This document shows, one piece after another, positions 10,973 to 23,762 of a DNA stretch of 64,000 bases. A program made the position numbers and the translations under genes. The notes beneath the pieces were generated by a model, which was not told the DNA's origin, made no database searches, and saw only the letters and a list, made by a program, of their open reading frames with translations. Position 1 is the first letter of the stretch. The number at the start of each line of letters is the position of its first letter. The DNA comes from Vibrio fortis (lineage in GTDB: Bacteria; Pseudomonadota; Gammaproteobacteria; Enterobacterales; Vibrionaceae): positions 1 to 64,000 of the forward strand of contig NZ_JFFR01000001.1 in assembly GCF_000695685.1 (NCBI RefSeq). The letters are read 5' to 3'.

Positions 10973-11152
10973 GCTGAAAAGTGACTAAAAATTCCCGTTA
11001 AGTCGAAAAAAGAAGATTAAAGGGTAAAAAATCCATTAAAAGGGATTTAAGGCTATTAATTAAACAAGATTAACGCTACTCGCTGGGCAAATATCTGGGT
11101 ATACTTGATTGTTATTTTTCAAATCATTTATAAGAATCGCGCGAACCTGACT

Positions 11153-12073
11153 ATGCAAAAATTCGATATCAAAACCTTCCAGGGAATGATCCTCGCGCTG
11201 CAGGATTACTGGGCACAAAACGGTTGTACCATTGTTCAACCTCTAGATATGGAAGTAGGTGCTGGCACCTCTCACCCAATGACATGTCTACGTGCACTTG
11301 GCCCAGAGCCAATGTCTACGGCATACGTTCAACCTTCACGTCGTCCGACCGATGGTCGCTACGGTGAAAACCCGAACCGTCTGCAGCACTACTATCAGTT
11401 CCAAGTAGCTCTAAAACCATCTCCAGACAACATTCAGGAGTTGTACCTAGGCTCACTTGAAGTTCTTGGTATCGACCCGCTAGTACACGACATTCGTTTC
11501 GTAGAAGACAACTGGGAAAACCCAACGCTAGGCGCATGGGGTCTTGGTTGGGAAGTATGGCTAAACGGCATGGAAGTAACTCAATTTACTTACTTCCAGC
11601 AAGTTGGTGGCCTTGAGTGTAAGCCTGTTACTGGTGAGATCACTTACGGTATCGAACGTCTAGCTATGTACATCCAAGAAGTAGACTCTGTTTACGACCT
11701 AGTGTGGAACATCGCACCAGACGGCAGCAAAGTGACTTACGGTGACATCTTCCACCAGAACGAAGTTGAGCAATCAACTTACAACTTCGAGCACGCAGAC
11801 GTAGATTTCCTATTCACGTTCTTTGATCAGTGTGAGAAAGAGTGTAAAGAGCTACTTGAGCTTGAGAAGCCACTTCCGCTTCCAGCTTACGAGCGCATTC
11901 TAAAAGCTGGCCACGCATTCAACATCCTTGATGCGCGTAAAGCTATCTCTGTAACAGAGCGCCAACGTTACATCCTTCGTATCCGCAACCTGACTAAATC
12001 AGTTGCAGAAGCATACTACGCATCGCGTGAAGCGCTTGGCTTCCCAATGTGCAAGAAGGACGAGGAGAAGTAA
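11153..12073 (+). CDS. glyQ: Glycine--tRNA ligase alpha subunit
   Basis: 306 aa from the ATG at 11153 ([12 protein letters not shown], the conserved N-terminus); the open frame runs back to a TTG that is not needed. Catalytic subunit of the heterotetrameric class II glycyl-tRNA synthetase, which forms glycyl-adenylate. Class II features such as QDYWAQNGC and AGTSHPMT near the N-terminus and [10 protein letters not shown] (residues 155-164) are visible. glyS starts 2 bases after its stop. Confidence 0.97.
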   Translation: MQKFDIKTFQGMILALQDYWAQNGCTIVQPLDMEVGAGTSHPMTCLRALGPEPMSTAYVQPSRRPTDGRYGENPNRLQHYYQFQVALKPSPDNIQELYLGSLEVLGIDPLVHDIRFVEDNWENPTLGAWGLGWEVWLNGMEVTQFTYFQQVGGLECKPVTGEITYGIERLAMYIQEVDSVYDLVWNIAPDGSKVTYGDIFHQNEVEQSTYNFEHADVDFLFTFFDQCEKECKELLELEKPLPLPAYERILKAGHAFNILDARKAISVTERQRYILRIRNLTKSVAEAYYASREALGFPMCKKDEEK

Positions 12074-12075
12074 TC

Positions 12076-14142
12076 ATGGCTAAAGAATTTCTAATTGAAC
12101 TGGGTACTGAAGAGCTACCACCAACACAGCTTCGTACTCTAGCAGAAGCGTTCGCAGCAAACTTCGAAGCAGAGCTAAAGGGCGCGAGCCTGGCTCACGA
12201 AGGCGTGAAATGGTACGCAGCACCTCGTCGTCTTGCTCTTAAAGTAGCAGCACTGGCTGAAGGCCAAGAAGACAAAGTCGTTGAAAAACGTGGCCCTGCA
12301 GTTTCTGTAGCATTCGATGCTGACGGCAACGCAACTAAAGCAGCTCAAGGCTGGGCTCGTGGTAACGGCATCACGGTTGAACAAGCTGACCGTCTAGTAA
12401 CAGACAAAGGCGAATGGCTTCTTTTCAAACAAGAAGTAAAAGGCCAAGCAACGTCTGAAATCGTTGTTGACCTAGCAGCAAAAGCACTAGGTAACCTACC
12501 AATCGCGAAGCCAATGCGTTGGGGCAACAAGACAACTCAGTTCATTCGTCCAGTTAAAACACTAACTATGCTGATGGGTTCTGACCTTATCGAAGGCGAG
12601 ATCCTAGGCGTAGCATCTGACCGCACTATCCGTGGTCACCGCTTCATGGGTGAGCAAGAGTTTACTATCGATTCTGCAGAGCAATACCCAGCGATCCTAG
12701 AAGAGCGCGGTAAAGTAATGGCAGATTACGAAGCGCGTAAAGCGATCATCCTTGCTGATTCGCAAAAAGCAGCAGCAGCGGTTGGTGGTACAGCTGATCT
12801 AGAAGATGACCTAGTAGAAGAAGTAACGTCTCTGGTTGAGTGGCCAGTAGTACTAACAGCGAAGTTTGAAGAAGAGTTCCTAAAAGTACCTTCTGAAGCA
12901 TTGGTTTACACCATGAAGGGTGACCAAAAATACTTCCCTGTTTACGATGAAAACAAGAAGCTACTTCCTAACTTTATCTTCGTATCAAACATCGAATCGA
13001 AAGAGCCTCGCTACGTAATCGAAGGTAACGAGAAGGTTGTACGTCCACGTCTAGCGGATGCAGAATTCTTCTTCAACACAGACCGTAAGCGTCCTCTGAT
13101 CGACCGTCTACCTGAGCTAGAGCAAGCTATCTTCCAGAAACAGCTTGGTACTATCAAAGACAAAACGGACCGCATCACAGAACTTGCTGGCTACATCGCT
13201 GAGCAGATCGATGCTGACGTTGAGAAATCTAAGCGCGCAGGTCTACTAGCGAAATGTGACCTAATGACATCAATGGTATTCGAATTCACGGATACTCAGG
13301 GTGTTATGGGCATGCACTACGCGACTCACGATGGTGAAGACGAGCAAGTTGCACTAGCACTTTACGAGCAGTACATGCCTCGTTTCGCAGGTGATGATCT
13401 ACCAAGCACAGGTATCTCTTCTGCAGTAGCAATGGCAGACAAGCTGGACACTATCGTAGGTATCTTCGGTATTGGCCAAGCACCGAAAGGTTCTGACCCA
13501 TTCGCTCTACGTCGTGCATCACTGGGTGTGCTGCGTATTATCGTTGAAAACGGCTACAACCTAGACCTAACTGATCTGATCGCAAAAGCGAAAGAACTAC
13601 TAGGCGACAAGCTAACCAACGACAACGTAGAAGCAGACGTTATCGACTTCATGCTAGGTCGTTTCCGTGCATGGTACCAAGATGCTGGCTTCAGCGTTGA
13701 TATCATCCAAGCGGTACTTGCGAATCGTCCAACCAAGCCAACTGACTTTGACCAACGTGTTAAAGCGGTTTCTCACTTCCGTGAACTAGAAGCGGCAGAA
13801 GCTCTAGCAGCAGCGAACAAACGTGTAGGTAACATCCTTGCGAAATTCGATGGTGAACTAGCAGCAGATATCAATCTGGCACTTCTACAAGAAGACGCGG
13901 AGAAAACACTGGCTGAAAACGTTGCAGTAATGACGGAAGCTCTAGAGCCAGCATTCGCGACAGGCAATTACCAAGAAGCCCTAAGCAAGCTAGCTGCTCT
14001 ACGTGAGCCTGTTGATGCGTTCTTCGACAACGTAATGGTTATGGCTGATGACGAAGCGCTTAAGAAGAACCGTCTAACGCTATTGAACAACCTACGTAAC
14101 CTGTTCCTACAGATTGCTGACATCTCTCTACTGCAAAAATAA
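12076..14142 (+). CDS. glyS: Glycine--tRNA ligase beta subunit
   Basis: 688 aa from the ATG at 12076 ([16 protein letters not shown], the typical GlyS N-terminus), 2 bases after the glyQ stop. The beta subunit recognises and binds tRNA-Gly and is needed for aminoacylation. It has the usual HD-like and C-terminal anticodon-binding (DALR-type) regions. Translational coupling with glyQ is likely. Codon use is strongly biased to preferred codons, as expected for high expression. Confidence 0.97.
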   Translation: MAKEFLIELGTEELPPTQLRTLAEAFAANFEAELKGASLAHEGVKWYAAPRRLALKVAALAEGQEDKVVEKRGPAVSVAFDADGNATKAAQGWARGNGITVEQADRLVTDKGEWLLFKQEVKGQATSEIVVDLAAKALGNLPIAKPMRWGNKTTQFIRPVKTLTMLMGSDLIEGEILGVASDRTIRGHRFMGEQEFTIDSAEQYPAILEERGKVMADYEARKAIILADSQKAAAAVGGTADLEDDLVEEVTSLVEWPVVLTAKFEEEFLKVPSEALVYTMKGDQKYFPVYDENKKLLPNFIFVSNIESKEPRYVIEGNEKVVRPRLADAEFFFNTDRKRPLIDRLPELEQAIFQKQLGTIKDKTDRITELAGYIAEQIDADVEKSKRAGLLAKCDLMTSMVFEFTDTQGVMGMHYATHDGEDEQVALALYEQYMPRFAGDDLPSTGISSAVAMADKLDTIVGIFGIGQAPKGSDPFALRRASLGVLRIIVENGYNLDLTDLIAKAKELLGDKLTNDNVEADVIDFMLGRFRAWYQDAGFSVDIIQAVLANRPTKPTDFDQRVKAVSHFRELEAAEALAAANKRVGNILAKFDGELAADINLALLQEDAEKTLAENVAVMTEALEPAFATGNYQEALSKLAALREPVDAFFDNVMVMADDEALKKNRLTLLNNLRNLFLQIADISLLQK

Positions 14143-14198
14143 GTACGAGTGAGACGGCTGTTCAAGGCGATGCTCTGAGCAACGAAAGGTAAATACCC

Positions 14199-14228
14199 AA
14201 AGGGAAGCACGTGCTTCCCTTTTTGTTT
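14199..14228 (+). terminator. Terminator of glyQS
   Basis: Perfect stem AAAGGGAAGCAC / GTGCTTCCCTTT followed by T-rich sequence, 57 bases after glyS. Confidence 0.9.
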
Positions 14229-14342
14229 TTGTGAACTCGGTATTTATTTGTAGAGGTAATAACCATAACTCGATTGTATTAGTCCTCAGAATGTAGATCC
14301 CAACCTTTGATATAACGAGAGTCTTATTCGGGGAAGGATACA

Positions 14343-16430
14343 ATGAAGAAGACCACTCTCGCGCTCTCAATTCTTGCACTAAGCGCATGCAGCCAAACCA
14401 GCGACAATCCACTACTGTTGACCATTGATGATCAGGCGCTGCCCTTTCAATCAACAGGACAAGGTACATTGATTGCCGAGCACGAGCTCAGCAAAGGCAC
14501 ACACACCTTTTCTATTAGCGATGCCGCGCAAACCTGTGGCACAAGCTATGCCTTGGCAGAAGAGAGCCGAGTGAAATTTAACAAGCCTCTACGTGTAAAC
14601 GACTGCGCGGAAGAGTCTCAAATAGATATCAAGGTATTCAGGGCCAATACCTACCAATTTACCCTCAACCCACAATCCAATGAACTGACAGTTAAGGTCA
14701 AGCCGAAACAGAAGAAGGTTCAGAGCTTCACATGTCCGGTGCCAAGCGATTCACCGACCACCGTCGATGTCACTAAGACCTTTGCAGATGGCACCTTGTT
14801 ACGTGACGCACTCTCTGGCCAGCAAGCGACAGTGACCAACGGCACGATCAGCATGAAACCGGCCAAATCAAGCCAAGGGCTTCTTTTGCTTGAAGAGGTT
14901 GAGTCAGCAGAACAATCGACGTTTAGTTGGGATAACGCCACGGTTTACTTCGTCATGACTGACCGCTTTTATAATGGCAACCCAGACAATGACAACAGCT
15001 ATAGGCGCAGCAAAGATGGCCAAGATGAAGTTGGCACCTTCCACGGCGGAGACCTAGCAGGCTTAACCGAGAAGCTCGACTACATCGAATCGCTTGGGGC
15101 TAACGCTATCTGGATTACATCCCCTCTAGAGCAAATTCATGGCTGGGTTGGCGGTGGCGACCGTGGTGACTTTAAGCACTACGCTTACCATGGCTACTAC
15201 CACCAAGATTGGACCAAGCTCGATGACAACATGGGGACCGAAGACGAGCTTAGAACTTTCATCGACACCGCTCACAGTAAAGGTATCCGCGTGATTTGGG
15301 ATGTGGTGATGAACCACACCGGATACGCAACCCTCGCCGACATGCAGGAGTTTGATTTCGGTAAACTCAACCTCAGTGACCAAGAAGCACAGCAGACGCT
15401 TGGTAAAAATTGGACAGACTGGCAGCCAAAAGAGGGACAAAACTGGCACTACTTCAACAATTACATCTCCTACAGTGACCAAGAAGCGTGGGAGAAATGG
15501 TGGGGTAAGGCATGGCTTCGCAGCGATATTGGCGCCTATGATTCACCTGGCTACAACAACATCACTATGTCACTTGCGCACCTGCCAGATCTAAAAACCG
15601 AATCCACAGAGCTGACAGGGCACCCTAATTTCTACGCTAACAAAGAGACCAACGCTGAAGATGTGCAGCGTACACCTCGTCAACACCTAATCACTTGGCT
15701 TTCAGACTGGGTGAGAGAGTATGGCGTTGATGGTTTCCGCGTCGATACCGCCAAACACGTCGAACTTGATGCCTGGGCAGAGCTAAAAGAGAGCATGACT
15801 CAAGCACTCGCAGAATGGAAACAGAACAACCCAGACAAAGCATTGGATGATTTACCATTTTGGATGACAGGTGAAGTATGGGCGCATAGCGTTGTGAAAT
15901 CGGATTACTTCGCTAACGGGTTTGATTCGATCATCAACTTCGAATTCCAGAGTGATATCGCACCAAAGGCGCTTAAGTGTTTGTCTGACCTCGACGCTGA
16001 TTACCTTCGCTACGCAGAAAAGATCAACGGCGATAGTGAGTTCAATGTTCTGAGTTACCTATCATCACACGATACCTCTCTGTTCTGGACACAACATGGT
16101 AGCGATTTTGCGAAACAGACTCGAGCAGCGAACGCGCTGATGCTGGCTCCAGGCGCAGTACAGATCTATTACGGCGATGAAGTTGCGCGCGACTTCGGAC
16201 CAACGGGATCCGATCCAATGCAGGGCACTCGTTCAGATATGCCTTGGGAGCAAATCGAAGGTGAGCGAGCCGAGCTACTGAAGCACTGGCAAGCGCTAGG
16301 TCAGTTCCGTCAGCGCCACCCATCGGTTGCACAGGGTAAACACATCATTCGCAACCAACAGGGCTACTACGCCTTCGAACGCCAATACAAAGACGACAAA
16401 GTGCTTGTGGTTTATACAGGGGCTAAATAA
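14343..16430 (+). CDS. Alpha-amylase, GH13, predicted lipoprotein (MalS-like)
   Basis: 695 aa. The N-terminus MKKTTLALSILALSAC has a lipobox LSAC with Cys16, and serine at +2 suggests outer-membrane sorting. A beta-rich N-terminal part (to about 195) precedes a GH13 barrel with all four signature regions: DVVMNH (320-325), GFRVD with nucleophile D468, GEVW with acid/base E511 and SSHD with D577. Overall order resembles E. coli periplasmic MalS, but as a lipoprotein. It would cut maltodextrins or starch. Shine-Dalgarno AAGGA precedes the ATG; terminator at 16463-16494. Isolated from other mal genes. Confidence 0.88.
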   Translation: MKKTTLALSILALSACSQTSDNPLLLTIDDQALPFQSTGQGTLIAEHELSKGTHTFSISDAAQTCGTSYALAEESRVKFNKPLRVNDCAEESQIDIKVFRANTYQFTLNPQSNELTVKVKPKQKKVQSFTCPVPSDSPTTVDVTKTFADGTLLRDALSGQQATVTNGTISMKPAKSSQGLLLLEEVESAEQSTFSWDNATVYFVMTDRFYNGNPDNDNSYRRSKDGQDEVGTFHGGDLAGLTEKLDYIESLGANAIWITSPLEQIHGWVGGGDRGDFKHYAYHGYYHQDWTKLDDNMGTEDELRTFIDTAHSKGIRVIWDVVMNHTGYATLADMQEFDFGKLNLSDQEAQQTLGKNWTDWQPKEGQNWHYFNNYISYSDQEAWEKWWGKAWLRSDIGAYDSPGYNNITMSLAHLPDLKTESTELTGHPNFYANKETNAEDVQRTPRQHLITWLSDWVREYGVDGFRVDTAKHVELDAWAELKESMTQALAEWKQNNPDKALDDLPFWMTGEVWAHSVVKSDYFANGFDSIINFEFQSDIAPKALKCLSDLDADYLRYAEKINGDSEFNVLSYLSSHDTSLFWTQHGSDFAKQTRAANALMLAPGAVQIYYGDEVARDFGPTGSDPMQGTRSDMPWEQIEGERAELLKHWQALGQFRQRHPSVAQGKHIIRNQQGYYAFERQYKDDKVLVVYTGAK

Positions 16431-16462
16431 ACACCAAGCAGTATAATCATGACCATTGTTGA

Positions 16463-16494
16463 TAAAGCCAGCATATTTCGCTGGCTTTTTTTCG
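16463..16494 (+). terminator. Terminator of the amylase gene
   Basis: Stem AAAGCCAGC / GCTGGCTTT with loop ATATTTC and a T7 run, about 33 bases after the stop. Confidence 0.9.
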
Positions 16495-16621
16495 TTTGAT
16501 ACCACATTCGTGCTTTGCTCATCCGACACATTGCGGTATGTTCAAGAATTACCCTCGACCACCAGCAACATCTGGTGCACAAACTATTAAAACGAACATA
16601 ATGAATTAGGTAACACAAGCG

Positions 16622-17875
16622 ATGCAATTCTCTCAATTTGGTGAAAAGTTTAATCAGTACTCAGGTATTACGCAGTTAATGGATGATTTGAATGATGGTC
16701 TACGCACTCCAGGTGCCATCATGCTCGGTGGTGGTAACCCAGCAGCCATTCCTGCCATGCTCGACTACTTTCACCAAGCCAGTGAGGAACTCCTCGCCAG
16801 TGGAGCCCTGATCAACGCCCTCGCCAACTATGATGGACCGCAGGGCAAAGATGTTTTTGTAAAAGCGTTAGCAGCTCTACTTAAAGAGACCTACGGCTGG
16901 AATATCAGCGAAAAGAACATCAGCCTAACCAATGGTAGCCAGAGTGGCTTCTTCTACCTGTTCAACCTGCTTGCAGGTAAGCAGCCAGATGGCTCACATA
17001 AGAAAATCCTATTGCCGCTAGCGCCTGAATACATTGGCTATGGTGATGCGGGTGTTGATGAAGACATTTTTGTCTCTTACCACCCAGAAATTGAGATGCT
17101 TGATGATCGCATGTTCAAGTACCACGTCGACTTTGAAGAGCTCAAAGTGGATGAGTCGGTAGCGGCTATCTGTGCTTCACGCCCAACCAACCCAACAGGC
17201 AACGTGCTCACAGATGAAGAGATCCGTAAACTCGATAAGCTAGCACGCGAAAACAACATTCCGCTGATCATCGATAATGCTTACGGCTTGCCGTTTCCAA
17301 ACATCATCTTTGAGGATGTAGAGCCTTTCTGGAACGAGAACACCATCCTATGCATGAGCCTGTCTAAGCTTGGTTTACCCGGTGTGCGTTGCGGTATCGT
17401 GATTGCGAGTGAAGAAGTCACACAAGCGATGACCAATATGAATGGCATCATCAGTTTGGCGCCGGGCAGCATCGGCCCTGCACTTGCGCATCATATGATT
17501 GAGAAAGGCGACCTGCTTGAGCTGAGTGAGAACACCATCAAGCCATTCTACCGTCAGAAATCTCTGCGAGCTGTCGAGCTGCTGCAACAAGCGATCACCG
17601 ACGAGCGCTTCCGCATTCACAAACCAGAGGGCGCGATGTTCTTGTGGCTATGGTTTGATGAGCTGCCAATCACAACTATGGAGCTGTACAAGCGTCTAAA
17701 AGCTCGCGGGGTATTGATTGTTCCTGGTGAGTACTTCTTTATTGGTCAAGAGGATGAGTGGGACCATGCCCATCAGTGTCTGCGTATGAACTACGTACAA
17801 GACGATGAGATGATGCAGAAAGGTATTGCAATCATTGCTGAAGAAGTGGAAAAGGCTTACAGCGAAAGCAAATAG
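16622..17875 (+). CDS. avtA: Valine--pyruvate aminotransferase
   Basis: 417 aa (E. coli AvtA 417). Fold-type I PLP enzyme that transfers the amino group between valine and pyruvate (alanine). The PLP lysine is K249 in SLSKLGLPG, and ASRPTNPTGNV (about residues 186-196) is the class I/II aminotransferase substrate/PLP motif. The N-terminus QFSQFGEKFNQYSGITQLM is diagnostic for AvtA. Monocistronic; its stop codon overlaps the left end of a 41-bp repeat copy and a terminator follows at 17929-17958. Confidence 0.95.
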   Translation: MQFSQFGEKFNQYSGITQLMDDLNDGLRTPGAIMLGGGNPAAIPAMLDYFHQASEELLASGALINALANYDGPQGKDVFVKALAALLKETYGWNISEKNISLTNGSQSGFFYLFNLLAGKQPDGSHKKILLPLAPEYIGYGDAGVDEDIFVSYHPEIEMLDDRMFKYHVDFEELKVDESVAAICASRPTNPTGNVLTDEEIRKLDKLARENNIPLIIDNAYGLPFPNIIFEDVEPFWNENTILCMSLSKLGLPGVRCGIVIASEEVTQAMTNMNGIISLAPGSIGPALAHHMIEKGDLLELSENTIKPFYRQKSLRAVELLQQAITDERFRIHKPEGAMFLWLWFDELPITTMELYKRLKARGVLIVPGEYFFIGQEDEWDHAHQCLRMNYVQDDEMMQKGIAIIAEEVEKAYSESK

Positions 17876-17915
17876 AGATTCCCTACTCGGTCGTTCCTCC
17901 CTCTATGGAATGACG
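17875..17915 (+). repeat. 41-bp intergenic repeat, copy A
   Basis: 35 of 41 positions match copy B at 18890-18930, including the shared block CTCGGTCGTTCCTCCCTCT. Arms GTCGTTCC and GGAATGAC can form an imperfect hairpin. It starts in the last base of the avtA stop codon. Confidence 0.8.
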
Positions 17916-17928
17916 CCAACAGAGCAAA

Positions 17929-17958
17929 TAAAAAAGAGCACCTCACGAGGTGCTCTTT
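17929..17958 (+). terminator. Terminator of avtA
   Basis: Perfect stem AAAGAGCACCTC / GAGGTGCTCTTT with a 2-base loop region (AC), followed by a short pyrimidine stretch. An A6 run precedes it, so it may also act on the opposite strand for ibpA. Confidence 0.85.
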
Positions 17959-17990
17959 CACTCTTATTTCCCGATAATTTTTGTCACTTG

Positions 17991-18149
17991 AATACCCTAA
18001 ATAATTGGGGATTCAGCTAGGCGACCATTCGTTTCACAAAACACAAGCCATTCAGCCCTATGAGCATAGGGAACCTATGTGATTTGGGGCCGGCGAACCG
18101 GGGAATTTACGACGTCAACAACGCTGTAGCTTCAAGTATGACGGGTATT
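17991..18149. repeat. ERIC-like intergenic repeat element (about 159 bp)
   Basis: Bounded by perfect 7-base inverted ends AATACCC (17991-17997) and GGGTATT (18143-18149). The right part, ending GCTTCAAGTATGACGGGTAT, closely follows the right half of the enterobacterial ERIC consensus, and GGGGATTCA near the left end is the inverse of the ERIC left end. Internal inverted repeats (CCGGCGAACCGG, CCTATGAGCATAGG) predict a long hairpin. The right end overlaps the ibpA stop codon (18148-18150). Its identity as ERIC is from memory of the consensus. Confidence 0.72.
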
Positions 18150-18582
18150 AGCCTTCGATTAGACCATTACCATTAATAGCAATCTTACGTGGTTGCATCG
18201 CTTCTGGGATTTCGCGTTCTAGGTCAATGTGCAATAGACCGTTTTCCATGCTCGCACCTACCACTTTTACGTAGTCAGCCAGTTGGAATTTACGCTCGAA
18301 ATCACGCTCTGCGATACCCTGGTACACATAGGTTTTTTCTGCTTCTGGTTTACGCTCACCTTTAACAATCAGCATGTTCTCTTTTTGAGTTAGGTCTAGC
18401 TGTTCTTCAGCAAAGCCTGCAACTGCCATCGTGATACGGTAGTTGTTCTCATCTTTCTGCTCGATATTGTATGGAGGGTAACCGCCAGAAGAGTTCTTCG
18501 ATGTGTTCGCTTCCATCATGTTGAATAGACGATCGAAGCCAATTGCGTTGCGGTATAGTGGAGTGAAATCTACAGTTCTCAT
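18148..18582 (-). CDS. ibpA: Small heat shock protein, Hsp20/alpha-crystallin family
   Basis: 144 aa (E. coli IbpA 137, IbpB 142). ATP-independent holdase that binds unfolding proteins and inclusion bodies and hands them to DnaK/ClpB. The N-terminal [13 protein letters not shown] and the alpha-crystallin domain (about 38-125, with [13 protein letters not shown] and [13 protein letters not shown]) are clear; the C-terminal anchoring motif is [14 protein letters not shown]. Only one ibp gene is present here. Expression is probably under sigma-32 (promoter at 18828-18856) with a long leader. The stop codon is contributed by the adjacent ERIC-like element. Confidence 0.94.
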   Translation of the reverse strand: MRTVDFTPLYRNAIGFDRLFNMMEANTSKNSSGGYPPYNIEQKDENNYRITMAVAGFAEEQLDLTQKENMLIVKGERKPEAEKTYVYQGIAERDFERKFQLADYVKVVGASMENGLLHIDLEREIPEAMQPRKIAINGNGLIEG

Positions 18583-18585
18583 AAT

Positions 18586-18610
18586 GCTATCCTTTTAGTA
18601 AGCAATAGTC
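18586..18610 (-). promoter_or_regulatory. Candidate ROSE-type RNA thermometer at the ibpA start
   Basis: On the minus strand TTGCT (complement of 18601-18605) lies 7 bases before AGGAT (complement of 18589-18593), the Shine-Dalgarno, itself 6 bases before the ATG. UUGCU facing AGGA with a central G-G mismatch is the hallmark of ROSE thermometers found on ibpA-type genes. The preceding leader of about 240 bases has further inverted repeats. Call rests on the short motif plus gene identity. Confidence 0.5.
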
Positions 18611-18827
18611 TTAGTCGTGAGTTTGCACGGATCGATAGTGTGTTCGATCGCTGCCGACTAAGGGATTTATCCGCTACTCCTCGGGTTCTGATAACGCTGG
18701 GACGTAGTAATAAATCAGTTCAATTGTGTGCCTTCAAGGTTATCCTCTCCTGAGCGATACCTATTCAGCGTTCCGGAGGGCCTGTTTCTTCTCTCTTGAG
18801 CAAGACAGTCATCCTCTTCACAACTAG

Positions 18828-18856
18828 ATATATGGATTGAGCAAAATAGTTTCAAG
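18828..18856 (-). promoter_or_regulatory. Sigma-32 heat-shock promoter of ibpA
   Basis: On the minus strand CTTGAAA (18850-18856), a 14-base spacer, then CCATATAT (18828-18835). This matches the sigma-32 consensus CTTGAAA-N13-15-CCCCATNT well. It implies a leader of about 235 bases before the ibpA ATG. Confidence 0.85.
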
Positions 18857-18889
18857 GGATCGAGCTAAAAAATTTTCTACGCGCTTCTA

Positions 18890-18930
18890 GAGATCCCCAA
18901 CTCGGTCGTTCCTCCCTCTTGAGGATGACG
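18890..18930 (+). repeat. 41-bp intergenic repeat, copy B
   Basis: Second copy of the 17875-17915 repeat in the same orientation, 35/41 identical. It lies between the ibpA promoter and the gyrB terminator, so the two copies flank the ibpA transcription unit together with the ERIC-like element. Confidence 0.8.
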
Positions 18931-18966
18931 AACCAACCTATTGAAAGATAATTAAAATATCGGCAA

Positions 18967-18999
18967 TAAAAAAGACTGCCATTTCTGGCAGTCTTTTAA
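18967..18999 (-). terminator. Terminator of the dnaA-dnaN-recF-gyrB run
   Basis: Perfect stem AAAAGACTGCCA / TGGCAGTCTTTT with a short TTTC-type loop and U-runs on both strands, 28 bases beyond the gyrB stop. Confidence 0.9.
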
Positions 19000-19026
19000 A
19001 ATTTTCAGATTGTTTTTTAGGACAAT

Positions 19027-22541
<3,515 letters not shown>

Positions 22542-22578
22542 AACGTCATCATATTAATCATTAACGACGGCACCATCT

Positions 22579-23679
22579 CTATAGACGGATAGGCATAACA
22601 ACGTACATCGCGCTGTCATCTTGTGCGTTCTCAATCAGTGCACTGGCGTTGGCATCCGACATAGAAACACGAACCTGTTCACAGCGTAGAGTGTTCAATA
22701 CATCCAGAACATAGCTTACGTTGAAGCCGATCTCTAGCGCGTCACCTTCGTAGTTCACGTCTAGCATCTCTTCCGCTTCTTCTTGCTCTGGGTTGTTCGC
22801 CGTAATGCGCATTTCGCTATCCGCAAGATTCACACGCACGCCACGGAATTTTTCATTCGATAGAATTGCAGCACGAGAGAAAGCAGAGCGCAGTTCATCA
22901 CAGCTAGTTTCTAGCGTTTTGGTAGTATTTTGCGGCATTACGCGGCGATAATCAGGGAAACGACCATCAACAAGCTTAGAAGTGAAGACATAGTTGTTCA
23001 CCTCAGCACGAACGTTTGAGCTACCAATTTGCAGCGTTACCGGCAGCTCTGGTGCATCTAATAGCTTAACGAGCTCTTGAACACCCTTACGAGGCACGAT
23101 GATCTGCTTCTGTGCGAAATCAGCACCAAGCTGAGCTTGAGATACCGCCATACGGTGACCATCGGTCGCAACGCTACGTAGCGTTGAGCCTTCAATCTCA
23201 AACAACATACCGTTGAGGTAGTAACGAACATCTTGGTTCGCCATTGAGAATTGTGTCTTCTCAATCAGACCACGGAGTTCTGCTTGTGTCACAGACACTT
23301 CAACTTCGCTGCTCCAGTCTTCAATATTTGGGAAATCAGCCGCCGGTAGTGTTGCTAAAGAGAAACGGCTGCGGCCAGAGCGTACTTGAACACGGTCGCC
23401 ATCGAGAACCACTGTGATCACTGAGCTATCTGGTAAACCGCGACAGATATCAAGGAACTTACGAGAAGGAACCGTGATGCTGCCCGCTTCAAACTCACCT
23501 TCTAATGTAACGCGACTCACCAACTCCACTTCTAGATCGGTGGCGGTCATTGATAATACGTTATCTTCAACCTTGATCAGTAGGTTACCTAGGATTGGCA
23601 GGGTTGGTCGACCACCCAGTGCGCCAGAGACTTGTTGTAACGGCTTAATCAGGTGACTGCGTTCAATGGTAAATTTCAT
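22579..23679 (-). CDS. dnaN: DNA polymerase III sliding clamp (beta subunit)
   Basis: 366 aa, same length as E. coli DnaN. Three repeated clamp domains form a homodimeric ring that tethers polymerases and other partners to DNA. Family segments include MKFTIERSHLIKPLQQVSGAL at the start (first 20 conserved) and the C-terminal YVVMPIRL, which lines the partner-binding pocket. 83 bases downstream of dnaA and 37 upstream of recF. Confidence 0.98.
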   Translation of the reverse strand: MKFTIERSHLIKPLQQVSGALGGRPTLPILGNLLIKVEDNVLSMTATDLEVELVSRVTLEGEFEAGSITVPSRKFLDICRGLPDSSVITVVLDGDRVQVRSGRSRFSLATLPAADFPNIEDWSSEVEVSVTQAELRGLIEKTQFSMANQDVRYYLNGMLFEIEGSTLRSVATDGHRMAVSQAQLGADFAQKQIIVPRKGVQELVKLLDAPELPVTLQIGSSNVRAEVNNYVFTSKLVDGRFPDYRRVMPQNTTKTLETSCDELRSAFSRAAILSNEKFRGVRVNLADSEMRITANNPEQEEAEEMLDVNYEGDALEIGFNVSYVLDVLNTLRCEQVRVSMSDANASALIENAQDDSAMYVVMPIRL

Positions 23680-23762
23680 AGCTTGCTCTTAAGGTATCAA
23701 GGGCGGCCCGTTATCCAACGAGCGGCCGATATTCTGTTATCTCTGGTTAAGAATACTGTGTA

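Noticed and set aside
18031..18046. CGTTTCACAAAACACA as a parS site
   Set aside because: Only the left half resembles parS; the core and right half differ at several positions, and it is part of the ERIC-like element.
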